A DNA stretch of 64,000 nt from Calothrix membranacea FACHB-236. GTDB lineage: Bacteria > Cyanobacteriota > Cyanobacteriia > Cyanobacteriales > Nostocaceae. The DNA lies in NCBI RefSeq assembly GCF_014696315.1, contig NZ_JACJPX010000020.1:44964-108963 (forward strand), given 5' to 3'. A model generated the notes under the pieces. That model was not told the origin of the DNA. It searched no databases and saw only the letters and a program-made list of their open reading frames with translations. A program made the translations under genes and the position numbers. Shown one piece after another: positions 8,129-17,480 of this stretch (position 1 is its first letter; each line of letters starts with the position of its first letter).

Positions 8129-11100
8129 TCAACTAACTTGTGCTAGTTGCTGTTGATTTAAATAGTAGTAATGACCTTGTTTAGCGATTAATTCGTCATG
8201 AGTACCGCTTTCTAATAAGACACCGCGATCCAAAACTAAAATTAAGTCAGCGTTGCGGACGGTGGAAAGACGATGGGCAATAATGATACTGGTGCGCCCT
8301 TTGAGAATAGTTTTCAGGTTATTCTGAATAATTCGTTCGGATTCCGTGTCTAGGTGGCTGGTGGCTTCGTCAAACAGTAATAACCGAGGATTACCTAACA
8401 AAGCACGAGCGATCGCTAACCGTTGGCGTTGTCCACCAGAAAGCATTCCCCCACCTTCACCGATTTGGGTTTCGTAACCTAGGGGTAGTTGCTGGATAAA
8501 TTCATCTGCTCCCGCTAATTTTGCGGCTTGAATAATATCGTCGAGGGTGGCTTCTGGGTGCGCTATGGAAATGTTTTCGCGGATGGTACTACCAAATAGG
8601 AAGGTGTCTTGGTCTACAACGCCAACTTGAGAACGAAGCGATCGCAAGGAAATACCAGTTACGTCATGGCCGTCAATCAGCACTTTGCCATCTGTGGCTG
8701 GATATAAGCCTAAAATTAATTTGCTCAAGGTGGTTTTCCCCGAACCACTACGTCCGACTATCGCCACCATTTGCTCTGGCTGAATTTCAAAACTGATATT
8801 TTCTAAGACGTTAGTCTTACTTTCGGGGTGATAGCGGAAGGTGACATGATCAAAGCAAATGTGACCGCGTAGCTTACCTAAGGTTTTGCGGGGTTTATTG
8901 TGCAAGTCTTCTTCTGGTTCTGCTTCTAGAACATCATTGATGCGTTCGGTGGAAATAATGATTTCTTGGAATTCATTCCACAGTTGAGAAAACCTTTGGA
9001 AAGGCCCTAAAACATTACCCACCAACATATTGAAAGCTACTAATTGCCCAACGGTGAGTTCTCCTTGAATTACCTGCCATGCGCCAAACCAGAGCAAGGC
9101 GGTACTGGTAAAGGTATTGATGGCACCACTAAGCATGGAGAGGCGAATACCGATCACCTGAGCATTAAAGGCTTTTTTCACCAAACTATTTAGTAGTTCT
9201 TCCCAATGCCAACGCACAGTCTGTTCAATGGCTAAGGAACGGACTGTGCGAATCCCTGTGAGGGACTCGATAATATAGCTGTTTTCTTTGGCTCCAGCAT
9301 TAAAAATATCTCTGGAGATGCGGCGTAAAATCCCTGTGCTAGCTAGGGCCAGAATAAAAAATGGTGGTACAGTAACTAACACAAATAATGCCATTTTCCA
9401 GCTATACCAAAACATCAGGGCTAGATAGACGACTAGCGTTAGTAAATCCAGCACGATGGATAAAGTTTGACCAGTCAAAAAGCTTTGAATTTTCTGGTTT
9501 TCTTGAATGCGAGAGACGATATCGCCTACATAACGAGATTCAAAATAAGCTAGCGGTAAGCGAAAGGTATGTTTGATAAAACCTACCAATAAGGAGACAC
9601 TAATGCGGTTAGCGGTATGACTAAGTAAATATGTCCGCACTCCGTTCATAGCAATGCTAAACAACCCAAAAATGATCATCCCGATCCCCACGGCGTTTAG
9701 GGTTGCAATGCTGCGTTGTACGAGTACTCTGTCAAGTAATAACTGAGTAAAGATTGGGGTGACTAGTCCAAATATCTGAATGAGTACCGAAGCAACAAAG
9801 ACTTCGATCAGGACTTTATAGTGGGGTTTGATTAAAGCAAAAAACTTCCACAAACCGATATCCTGATTTTGAGCATCTTTGAGTAAAGATGTTGGTTGTA
9901 GTAATAATGCAAACCCAGTCCAACCTGCTTTAAATTCCTTGAGGGTAAGTTTGCGTTGCCCAAAGGCGGGATCACCCACAATTACCTGTTTTTTGGTAAT
10001 TTCATAAACAACGATAAAGTGATTGCCTTCCCAATGAGCGATCGCAGGTAAAGATTGTTCGGCAAATTTATCTAGGGTGGCTTTGACTGGACGGGTGGTA
10101 AAACCCAAACTTTCTGCTGCTGTGGCGATCGCTTGCAAAGATGCACCACTCCGGCCGACGTTGGTCATATCTCGTAGCCGATTGACGCTAAAGTGCTTAC
10201 CCCAATAGCGACCAATCATCACTAAGCAAGCTGCACCACAGTCAGAGGCACTATGTTGAGCATAGAAGGGATATTGATGAGTCAGATGTCCCCACCAATG
10301 ACCTATTTGCACCTTGGGATGAGGAAAGTAAGCACGTTGTTTGGGTTCGGTTTTTTTGGGTGGAGTCTGGGAAGGAAAGGCAATCACGTTACTGCGATTG
10401 CGGGTAAATACGGCTGGGGATTTTTGCACAGTAGTGGTTTGGGGTGATGGCGAATCAATCAATTCTGCCAATTCTCCCCAATGTTGGAGCGCTGTTTGCC
10501 AATCGCTATGGTTGAGAATGTAAGCGATCGTGGGTTGTGTAGCTTGCCAACTCCCCGGTTTCACAGCACAGATGTCACCTGGTATTAATTTACTCCCGTC
10601 TGCATGGCGTAATTCTCCCCGACGCACTACCCATAGCTGAGTTTGTGCGGTGAGGTTGGTTGGTACTGCACCAATATCTAGCTGCTGGCGCGAGAAATAA
10701 GCTAAGGCTTGCAGCATATCTTCAACGGATGCATTGCCTTTTTTTCTGGAGTTCTGGCGACACAACATTAATAAATCCCAAAGTTCTGCACGCGCAAATA
10801 GGCGATCGCGGATTTTGGGATATTTCTCTATCAAAGTTTGCAATGTCTCTTGTTGGAGATAACCCAGCTTTAAGTTCAACGAAGATCTGGCTGAGTATGG
10901 TTGCAAACTTGCTTGGGGAAATAAAGTTAGTTCTCCAAAGGATCTACCTGGGGATAGAGTAGTAATTAAGTTCTCTGCATGATCCAGCAATCGGACTTTA
11001 CCCGCTAAGACTAAATAAATTCCTGACTTAGCCTCTGTTGCTTGCCAAAACTCTTTTGCTATTGGCGGTTCCACAATTTCCATCGCCGCCAAACAGCTTT

Positions 11101-11182
11101 GCAGTTCTTTATCTGCTAACTTCTCGCCCAAGACAATCGCAAGCTGTTCGCTCAGCTCTGTTTGTGAAAATATTAATTGCAT
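8129..11182 (-). CDS. C39-peptidase ABC exporter with N-terminal cyclic-nucleotide-binding-like domain
   Basis: 1017 residues. Residues 1-130 resemble a cNMP-binding domain (SGIYLVLAGKVRLLDHAENL, then PGRSFGEL). Residues 300-430 are a C39 peptidase with its Cys at about 315 (SDCGAACLVM), His at about 388 (GNHFIVVYE) and Asp at about 404 (GDPAFG). The ABC membrane domain spans 445-730. The nucleotide-binding domain has Walker A GRSGSGKT (810-817), signature LSGGQRQR (about 915) and Walker B LLLFDEAT (about 934). Such proteins remove GG leaders and export the core in one step. The order resembles HetC of heterocystous cyanobacteria, but the HlyD partner and the precursor genes point to peptide secretion. 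GGAG precedes the ATG at 11182. All catalytic residues are present. Confidence 0.92.
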   Translation of the reverse strand: MQLIFSQTELSEQLAIVLGEKLADKELQSCLAAMEIVEPPIAKEFWQATEAKSGIYLVLAGKVRLLDHAENLITTLSPGRSFGELTLFPQASLQPYSARSSLNLKLGYLQQETLQTLIEKYPKIRDRLFARAELWDLLMLCRQNSRKKGNASVEDMLQALAYFSRQQLDIGAVPTNLTAQTQLWVVRRGELRHADGSKLIPGDICAVKPGSWQATQPTIAYILNHSDWQTALQHWGELAELIDSPSPQTTTVQKSPAVFTRNRSNVIAFPSQTPPKKTEPKQRAYFPHPKVQIGHWWGHLTHQYPFYAQHSASDCGAACLVMIGRYWGKHFSVNRLRDMTNVGRSGASLQAIATAAESLGFTTRPVKATLDKFAEQSLPAIAHWEGNHFIVVYEITKKQVIVGDPAFGQRKLTLKEFKAGWTGFALLLQPTSLLKDAQNQDIGLWKFFALIKPHYKVLIEVFVASVLIQIFGLVTPIFTQLLLDRVLVQRSIATLNAVGIGMIIFGLFSIAMNGVRTYLLSHTANRISVSLLVGFIKHTFRLPLAYFESRYVGDIVSRIQENQKIQSFLTGQTLSIVLDLLTLVVYLALMFWYSWKMALFVLVTVPPFFILALASTGILRRISRDIFNAGAKENSYIIESLTGIRTVRSLAIEQTVRWHWEELLNSLVKKAFNAQVIGIRLSMLSGAINTFTSTALLWFGAWQVIQGELTVGQLVAFNMLVGNVLGPFQRFSQLWNEFQEIIISTERINDVLEAEPEEDLHNKPRKTLGKLRGHICFDHVTFRYHPESKTNVLENISFEIQPEQMVAIVGRSGSGKTTLSKLILGLYPATDGKVLIDGHDVTGISLRSLRSQVGVVDQDTFLFGSTIRENISIAHPEATLDDIIQAAKLAGADEFIQQLPLGYETQIGEGGGMLSGGQRQRLAIARALLGNPRLLLFDEATSHLDTESERIIQNNLKTILKGRTSIIIAHRLSTVRNADLILVLDRGVLLESGTHDELIAKQGHYYYLNQQQLAQVS

Positions 11183-11243
11183 TTTCTCATCTCCAAGACT
11201 GAATGATTAATTGCCAAAATTGATGAAAATTGGCGAGGGGTTA

Positions 11244-11274
11244 GATCCCCGACTTCTTGAAGAAGTCGGGGATC
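11244..11274. repeat. 31-bp perfect palindrome, GATCCCCGACTTCTT type
   Basis: GATCCCCGACTTCTT is followed by its reverse complement across a one-base centre. A near-identical copy is at 44596-44626. It lies between the HTH regulator and the ABC gene and could act as a terminator or attenuator, but its recurrence points to an interspersed repeat. Confidence 0.85.
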
Positions 11275-11292
11275 TTGTTGCACATAACATCC

Positions 11293-11811
11293 TTAAAAAG
11301 ATTCAGTTGCTTGTGGTGATGAGGATTTTTGCTTAGTTGACAACCCCATGTGTTTGAGGAGGCGATTAATATGGCGATCGCTGATTTTAATTCCCAATTC
11401 CTGATGCAGATGTTTGTTCAAACTTGAAGCTGTCCAGCTACCAAATGCATAACCGCGATCGCGTGGGTTTGCACTCACCAATTCTTTTAATCTTTCAAGA
11501 TATTGATGATTAACAGTCTTCGGTCTACCAATTGGTCGCTTATTCAATTTGTGCGCTAAACCTATTTCTGCTACAGCCATCCCATATCGTGCCATCTCTT
11601 GAGCAGAATTGAATATGTTGCAGATATGTTTGTGAGATTTATTGCTATCTGCTAGTAACATCATTTCCAATTGATGACGAGATTCTGGCTGTAAATCTAC
11701 TGGCAAATTCTTGGGAGAAACTTTTCGTGGAAAAGGTTTCAAAAATTTATTTGCTGGCGTAGCATCACTATCGCAAATCTTGTTTTGGCTAGAATAATGT
11801 GACATAATCAT
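11293..11811 (-). CDS. Helix-turn-helix protein with IS630-like winged-helix domain
   Basis: About 172 residues from the ATG at 11811 (197 from a TTG at 11886; neither has a clear ribosome site). The C-terminal half contains GRPKTVNHQYLERLKELVSA and then DRGYAFGSWTASSLNKHLHQ and SDRHINRLLKHMGLS. This matches the winged helix found at the N-terminus of IS630-type transposases and in stand-alone cyanobacterial regulators. No DDE catalytic domain follows, so it is not an active transposase. It is the most upstream gene of the secretion cluster and on the same strand, which fits a regulator. It could instead be a transposase remnant that has been taken over. Confidence 0.7.
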   Translation of the reverse strand: MIMSHYSSQNKICDSDATPANKFLKPFPRKVSPKNLPVDLQPESRHQLEMMLLADSNKSHKHICNIFNSAQEMARYGMAVAEIGLAHKLNKRPIGRPKTVNHQYLERLKELVSANPRDRGYAFGSWTASSLNKHLHQELGIKISDRHINRLLKHMGLSTKQKSSSPQATESF

Positions 11812-11955
11812 TGTCCAGTTGCATGCAACTGTTAAAAATGTGGGCGAAATCCTCCGTTGCAATTGTGATTGAATCGCGACATCCAAGGTTTCACAATTGC
11901 GTAGTTAATTAGTCCGGCAAGACTAATTAATTACTTAACTTTGATTTGCAACTAA

Positions 11956-12005
11956 ACCGGGAGTTTCCTCCCTAGGTTTGTAAAAGCCTAGGGATAATGC
12001 CCGGT
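11956..12005. other. Nested inverted repeats, possible structured RNA or terminator
   Basis: An outer pair ACCGGG (11956-11961) / CCCGGT (12000-12005) encloses an inner pair CCCTAGG (11970-11976) / CCTAGGG (11987-11993). The GC-rich arms stand out in AT-rich DNA. It is upstream of the regulator of the secretion cluster, so it could lie in its leader transcript. Confidence 0.5.
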
Positions 12006-13466
12006 AAAGGTTTTTTAGGCTTGCACTGTTAGCTTCATTGAAGCTAGTACACCAAAGCATAAATAAACATACCATTCTAAATTGTACAAAAGCCGAGAAT
12101 ATAAATCTTTTAACTTTTGATTTTTGACTTCCATATAGCGGTACTAGGCAATGAGAAATAAACAAGATTATAAAATCTAATTATTTCCCTGGACTGCACA
12201 ATTCGACTGAAGGTATCTCTAAGGTAAATATCCTTGCTAAAAATAAAAAAATCTGTACACAATATCCGTAAAGCATAGTTGCGAGCCCCTGATAAAAAAC
12301 AGTAATCTCTAAATTCATTAGGTTGAACTCAAAAACAAACTATTTTGATTTTTGAAACAACCTAGTCTACCTTTAGTCGCTTTTAACAATTGATTTCACA
12401 AAAACTCTCTTAAAGAATAAGCCTTAGCCCTTTGAGGTGTTCGGTTTCAAGCCATTGCTGTTAGTTAGGGTGCATTTCTAGCAAACCTTTCTATAGCGAT
12501 TCTCAATCTTTCGTGTTAGATAAAACAAATGAAAAACTGGTAAATAGTTATTTTACATAGTTTTTCACTTATCAATTGGGATTGCTGTAGATGAATCTTG
12601 AATTTAGCTGAGATTGACTAGTGGGTAAATTGTCACACTTCTAGATATTTTTATAATCTGTAGATGACTTATAACACTAGTATTTGATTTTTAAAATGAT
12701 TCGTAGAGTTCGGAAACCGAATTATGGTAACACAAAAGAAGAGAATCCAAATTTGTAAGTAGGTGATTGATAAGATTTATAAGTAAATCGTTGCGAATAT
12801 AAGCCAGCAATCACAAGCATTTCGGGTGGTTCATCGTTGCATAGACAAGTGTATCTATGCACATCTAAATCCGTATTTTTCCAGAAATTAAACTATACTC
12901 ATATATACAAAAAAGTATACAGAAAAAGTTTAAGCCTCAGAATTTAATACAGATGTTACATTATTGACATAATGTACTACTTACTCTTTTTAATTAATTA
13001 TATTTCTCTGACTTAGTCAAGCATTTTTAACAGAAAGTTAATATTTTCACAATAGCTTTATAGTAGCTTGATTAAATCTTTAATATTATAAAATTACTTT
13101 TTATGATATAGGCAGACTTAGCTAAAAATTGCTAGCTCTAAAATGCATCTACCGTCCCTAAATACTTGTTCCGCATCATAGATATGTAAGGCTCTTATGC
13201 CTTTTATAAATAGCCTTTGGGGATTTCTCTATACCTATTTCAGGAAATTAGGCAATAGATTTTTTCACTATGAGCTAAGATTACTATATCTATAAATTAT
13301 ATTACTCTCTTTCTATAACTATAGATAGATGAAAATTAATCTGAAATCTTATTTAATAAAAGATTAATTATTAATTAAGATTAAAAAGCATTTTTAGATT
13401 TTTGCATAGATGTGACAATCCCTACTAATGAGCCGGACATGATGTTACAGGTATTTTTGGAGAAAT
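12006..13466. other. 1.46-kb AT-rich spacer, no gene recognised
   Basis: I see no open frame with a plausible protein, no tRNA and no clear repeat in this stretch. It separates the secretion cluster from pyrB and may be decayed DNA. Confidence 0.5.
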
Positions 13467-13471
13467 AGAAT

Positions 13472-13619
13472 CAGGACTTACGCAACTGGCACAGTAATCC
13501 TCTAGCATAAGAGTCAAGAGTCAAGAGTCAAGGGTCAAAAATTTAGGTTTTTTGGACTCTTGATATTTGACCTTGGACAAACCCAAACGAAAAAAAATAT
13601 GACACTTGCGTAAGTCCTA
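13472..13619 (-). mobile_element. MITE copy 1 (148 bp) with 5-bp target duplication
   Basis: The ends are CAGGACTTACGCAA and TTGCGTAAGTCCTA (14-bp terminal inverted repeats, one base different). AGAAT flanks it on both sides (13467-13471 and 13620-13624). The inside has GAGTCAA heptamers and a poly-A/T tract. The reverse complement matches the copy at 17186-17325 almost throughout; the 8-bp length difference equals one extra heptamer plus one T. It has no coding capacity and so would need a transposase in trans. Confidence 0.88.
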
Positions 13620-13635
13620 AGAATAAATTTACCTG

Positions 13636-13661
13636 AGGGGCACAGAATTGATTGTGCCCTT
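13636..13661 (-). terminator. Hairpin downstream of pyrB
   Basis: GGGGCACA at 13637-13644 pairs with TGTGCCCT at 13653-13660. It lies about 150 bp after the pyrB stop. No long T run follows, so its role as a terminator is tentative. Confidence 0.4.
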
Positions 13662-13812
13662 ATAAATCTTGCACAGAAGAAGTAAAGTCAAAAGACTTAT
13701 ATTATTAGCTTTTGTGCCATTTGGAATGGTATGTTTATTTCCGCCTTAGTGTACTAGATATTGATTCACTATTTAGTAAACCCTAATTACAAATTCCGCC
13801 TTGCGATAGTAG

Positions 13813-14832
13813 TCAAACTTTACCGCTACCGATTAGATACAACAACGCCATCCGCACTGCGACACCACTGGTAACTTGTGCTTGAATCAGGCTAAATTCT
13901 GGGTCATCCATTAAATCAGAACTGATTTCAACACCACGATTAACCGGGCCTGGATGCAAGACTTTGACATTAGGCTTACAAAGCCGTAATTTATCGCGTG
14001 TAATGCCAAATAACTGATGATATTCTCGTAAACTAGGCAATAAATGAGCAGTCATGCGTTCCTTTTGGAGACGCAAAGTCATGACAAAATCAGCATCACG
14101 TAAAGCGGGTTCTAGCTGCCAATGTAAAAATAATTGCCGATTAGGTATCGTAGATGAGGATTCCTGTGTTGCGTCTTCAGCGAAATACTCAGCAAATAAC
14201 TTTGGTAGCAGAGTTGGTGGTGCTGCCAAATGTACCTCGGCACCACTGGCGGTTAAACTGCTAATATTTGATCGCGCCACACGAGAATGGAGAATATCGC
14301 CAACGATCGCAATTTTTTTACCTTTTAATAGCGCAATACTGGGATTCGTGGGGTCAATTAAAGTACAAATAGTGAATAAATCTAGCAGTCCTTGGGAAGG
14401 ATGCTCATGTTGACCATCGCCAGCATTAAGTACACTAACTTTTACACCTAAACGATCCATTTCTTGCGCGATCGCATTGGGTACACCTGCTTCCCGATGG
14501 CGAATCACCATGATATCAGTACCCATCGCCAAATAAGTCTTCGCGGTATCAAGAATCGTTTCTCCCTTAGTCATAGAAGAAGTTGCAGCCGCAAAGTTCA
14601 GCGTATCCGCACTGAGGCGTTTGGCTGCAATTTCAAAACTACTACGAGTGCGGGTAGAGGGTTCAAAAAATAAATTCGCCACCACTTGTCCCTGCAATGT
14701 TGGCACTTTCTTCGTCCGTCTTGATAGCACTTCTTGGAAACTAGCAGCAGTTTGCAAAACAGCATCGTATTCAGCGGGAGAAAAGTCTGTCAGGGAAAGA
14801 ATGTGATGACGGTTCCAAGTAGTAGTAGGCAT
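13813..14832 (-). CDS. pyrB: Aspartate carbamoyltransferase catalytic subunit
   Basis: 339 residues, somewhat longer than the usual 305-310. It condenses carbamoyl phosphate with aspartate in pyrimidine synthesis. The carbamoyl-phosphate site [12 protein letters not shown] (about 56-67), the [11 protein letters not shown] motif and [11 protein letters not shown] near the C-terminus are all present. The extra length falls in a Glu/Ser/Thr-rich loop ([13 protein letters not shown]) in the aspartate domain. It stands alone: the neighbours are a MITE-bearing spacer and mgtE. Start is the ATG at 14832. Confidence 0.95.
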   Translation of the reverse strand: MPTTTWNRHHILSLTDFSPAEYDAVLQTAASFQEVLSRRTKKVPTLQGQVVANLFFEPSTRTRSSFEIAAKRLSADTLNFAAATSSMTKGETILDTAKTYLAMGTDIMVIRHREAGVPNAIAQEMDRLGVKVSVLNAGDGQHEHPSQGLLDLFTICTLIDPTNPSIALLKGKKIAIVGDILHSRVARSNISSLTASGAEVHLAAPPTLLPKLFAEYFAEDATQESSSTIPNRQLFLHWQLEPALRDADFVMTLRLQKERMTAHLLPSLREYHQLFGITRDKLRLCKPNVKVLHPGPVNRGVEISSDLMDDPEFSLIQAQVTSGVAVRMALLYLIGSGKV

Positions 14833-14939
14833 AAATATTTATCAGTTTTTGGTGCAGAGACACAATTTAGTAATTCTCTACAGCTTTTAATTTACATATG
14901 CAGTGGCAATGATACCAGCTGTCTATGGGGATTGGGGAT

Positions 14940-15032
14940 GAGGCAAGGGAGCAGGGAGCAGGGAGCAGGGGAGAAATAATTAATAGCAAACACCAAACAC
15001 CAAACACCAATTACCAAACACCAATTACCAAA
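14940..15032. repeat. STRR arrays between pyrB and mgtE
   Basis: GGGAGCA repeats about three times at 14948-14971, followed by CAAACAC / CAATTAC heptamers from about 14988 to 15030. Confidence 0.8.
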
Positions 15033-15035
15033 GCC

Positions 15036-15060
15036 AAAAAATAGGGGTTGAAAAACCCCC
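15036..15060 (-). terminator. Rho-independent terminator of mgtE
   Basis: On the minus strand GGGGTT, a four-base loop and AACCCC are followed by TATTTTTT. It lies 15 bp after the mgtE stop codon. Confidence 0.75.
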
Positions 15061-15074
15061 GAAGTTGCTTTGGT

Positions 15075-16427
15075 TTAAGTTGGTAAGTGTAAGACGTTCA
15101 ATGCTACAGAAATGAGGGAGAGGAAGGTAAGGAAGCCAATTGTATCTAGCATTGTGGTGACTAATGGCCCACTGACGAGGGCTGGATCTAGTTTTAAGCG
15201 CTTTAAACCCATAGGGAGTAAAGTCCCCAATGTCACAGCTACCATCGTATTGCTGGCCATTACTATCCCTGCAACTAAAGCTACCCATCTTTCTTGAGGG
15301 CGCGCCCAAATTAACGACAGCATAATCATCGTCAGACATAAAGCTAATGCTGTACCTAATCCAGCTATAAGTTCTTTACGGAGGATTTTTAGAGTGTCTT
15401 TAGGTGTGACTTCACCTACACCCAAGCCTCGGATGGTGACTGTTAAGGCTTGAATACCGACAGTCCCACCAGTATTAGAAAAAATTGGCATAATTACCGC
15501 TAGAACAGGTACTGCAGCAATTACAGATTGAAAAGGCGCGATCGCACTAGCTGCACCAATATAAAGCCCCATAATTCCTAATAGCCAAGGTAGGCGGTTG
15601 CGGATGGTGAGTAAAGGGGAAGACAAAGCTGCTTCATCACCACTAACACCGGCGAGTTTTTGAATGTCTTCTGTGGCTTCTTCCTCCAAAATATCAACCA
15701 CATCATCAATGGTGATAATACCGACTAATCTGTCTTCCCTGTCAACTACCGGGATGGCGATTAAGTCGTAGCGCTTCATGATTTGGGCGACTTCTTCTTG
15801 AGGGGTTTCTGTTCTAACTTTGATGACGCGATCGCTGGCGATATCTCTAATCAAAACATCAGGAAAAGTAAATAACAATTGCCGCAGTGAAACTACCCTC
15901 ACCAATGTGCGATTGTCGTCTGTTACATAAGCGTAGTAAATTGTCTCTTTATCTTCGTCTTGACGACGGATTTTGCTGAGGGCTTCACCGACAGTTAATC
16001 CTTCCCGCAACCGCACATATTCTGTTGTCATCACACGCCCAGCTGTACCTTCGGGATAACCAAGAATTGTAGCTGTGGCTTGTCGTTGTTCTGGACTTAA
16101 TTCTTGTAATAACCGCTTAATTACTCCTGCTGGTAATTCATCAAACAATTCTGCCCTTTCATCGGGACTCATGGCCTCTACAATTTGCACAACTTGCACA
16201 TCATGAAGAGAATTAATTAATTCTTCTTGTACCTCTGTGGGTAGATATTCAAAAACATCAATTGCTTGCGCTTTATTGAGGAGACGAAATGCGATCGCTC
16301 TTTGATTTGTTGGTAATTTGGAAATGTATTCGCCAACGTCTACCGGTTGCAAATGGTTTAAATCCCATTTGAGTTGGTTTAAGTCAGCGACATCAATCAT
16401 TGAATCGCGCATCTCTTGTGTCAGCAT
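15075..16427 (-). CDS. mgtE: MgtE-type magnesium transporter
   Basis: 450 residues, the normal length. An N-terminal MgtE domain (helical, LPTNQRAIAFRLLNKAQAID) is followed by two CBS domains (about 135-255, with IAIPVVDREDRLVGIITIDD and then DVVDILEEEATED) and a five-helix membrane domain with the conserved SNTGGTVGIQALT and PALVSGPLVTTMLDT. It conducts Mg2+ into the cell, gated by Mg2+ binding at the N and CBS domains. AGGAGG precedes the ATG at 16427, and a strong hairpin lies just upstream of that site (16444-16472), which suggests control in the leader. A terminator follows the stop. Confidence 0.95.
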   Translation of the reverse strand: MLTQEMRDSMIDVADLNQLKWDLNHLQPVDVGEYISKLPTNQRAIAFRLLNKAQAIDVFEYLPTEVQEELINSLHDVQVVQIVEAMSPDERAELFDELPAGVIKRLLQELSPEQRQATATILGYPEGTAGRVMTTEYVRLREGLTVGEALSKIRRQDEDKETIYYAYVTDDNRTLVRVVSLRQLLFTFPDVLIRDIASDRVIKVRTETPQEEVAQIMKRYDLIAIPVVDREDRLVGIITIDDVVDILEEEATEDIQKLAGVSGDEAALSSPLLTIRNRLPWLLGIMGLYIGAASAIAPFQSVIAAVPVLAVIMPIFSNTGGTVGIQALTVTIRGLGVGEVTPKDTLKILRKELIAGLGTALALCLTMIMLSLIWARPQERWVALVAGIVMASNTMVAVTLGTLLPMGLKRLKLDPALVSGPLVTTMLDTIGFLTFLSLISVALNVLHLPT

Positions 16428-16443
16428 AGATTCCTCCTAATCT

Positions 16444-16490
16444 CATAGTCTCCTCTGCGCTAGGAGACTATGTCGCCAGCTTAGAGGAGG
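16444..16490 (-). promoter_or_regulatory. Hairpin and possible anti-Shine-Dalgarno in the mgtE leader
   Basis: CATAGTCTCCT and AGGAGACTATG form a perfect 11-bp stem with a 7-base loop (16444-16472), ending five bases before the AGGAGG ribosome site. Just upstream on the transcript, CCTCCTC (16484-16490) could pair with that AGGAGG or with the AGGAGA arm. The two pairings exclude each other, which would suit a switch. I could not match it to the M-box consensus. Confidence 0.5.
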
Positions 16491-17058
16491 TTGATACTAC
16501 CGTCTTGTGGACTCTGGTCCATAACTTTCAACAATTCACTCTCGATATCCAATCAGGCATCGCTAAGTCATAATACTAACCTGGAACACTGTTATCCGAA
16601 ATAGATGCAGAAGTTCAGTATGCGGAATTCATAGCATCCACATAAGTACGTAACTCTTTGCCCTGATTTTTCTTTTGATAAGAGTAGATTCTACTACTGT
16701 TACAACCTGTGTCAAGCGCCTAAGAGAATTTACTAGCTAAATTCACACAGTTAAAATATTTACTACTTTTGTAGTAGTCTAGAGTTGGTATGTAAAACCA
16801 ACTCTTGTGTAATTGTACTGAAGATTGACACCCTTATGTAGCTGAGTATTTCTGATATTGCCAGTAATACCACTTCTAAACAAAATTTCACTTCTGTCCT
16901 AGGAAGCAACTATCAAGCAGCTAATACAATTAAAGCGTGACTTGAAGAATATATCTGCTAAAAAATTAGCAGTTTATTCATATTCTTGGCTGACGCATAA
17001 TTTTGCGATACTGACTGCAAGTTAATACAGCACTTTTGAAGTAAGTGAGGTACATCAT

Positions 17059-17116
17059 TAGTAATGAGTAATGAGTAGGAAATTTACTTATTACTCACTA
17101 CTTATTACTCATTACT
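17059..17116. repeat. Long inverted repeat of GTAATGA heptamers
   Basis: GTAATGAGTAATGAGTA on the left arm faces TACTTATTACTCATTAC on the right arm, followed by a T run. It lies in the mgtE/CHAT spacer (16491-17480), which holds no gene but also carries the second MITE. Confidence 0.65.
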
Positions 17117-17185
17117 TTTTTCAATTGGTTGCTGTACCTCATAGAAATCGAATCTGCTGTAAGTTATTTGGGAAAAAAATATGTA

Positions 17186-17325
17186 TAGGACTTACGCAAG
17201 TGTCATATTTTTTTCGTTTGGGTTTGTCCAGGGTCAAATGTCAAGAGTCCAAAAAAGCTAAATTTTTGACCCTTGACTCTTGACTCTTATCCCAGAGGAT
17301 CACTGTGCCAGTTGCGTAAGTCCTG
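17186..17325 (+). mobile_element. MITE copy 2 (140 bp) with 5-bp target duplication
   Basis: The ends are TAGGACTTACGCAA and TTGCGTAAGTCCTG. ATGTA flanks both sides (17181-17185 and 17326-17330). It is inverted relative to the copy at 13472-13619 and differs from it by one fewer GACTCTT heptamer, one T and a few substitutions. The different target duplications show two independent insertions. Confidence 0.88.
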
Positions 17326-17480
17326 ATGTACTAGAGATTATAGAGGAACAAGGTGCAGACGAACATCCCAATTTTGGCAAAAAATAGCACAAATAGAGAT
17401 GATAAAATCTCTGGACTTTGTAATTTTCAGAATGATACATTATTTTTTTAAAAGTTCTCATTCATAATTGATGATTTAGC

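Noticed and set aside
11293..11811. Possible active IS630 transposase
   Set aside because: Only the winged-helix part is present; no DDE domain or terminal repeats are seen.
11935..12165. Minus-strand 76-residue open frame
   Set aside because: Covers the nested hairpins and lacks a ribosome site.
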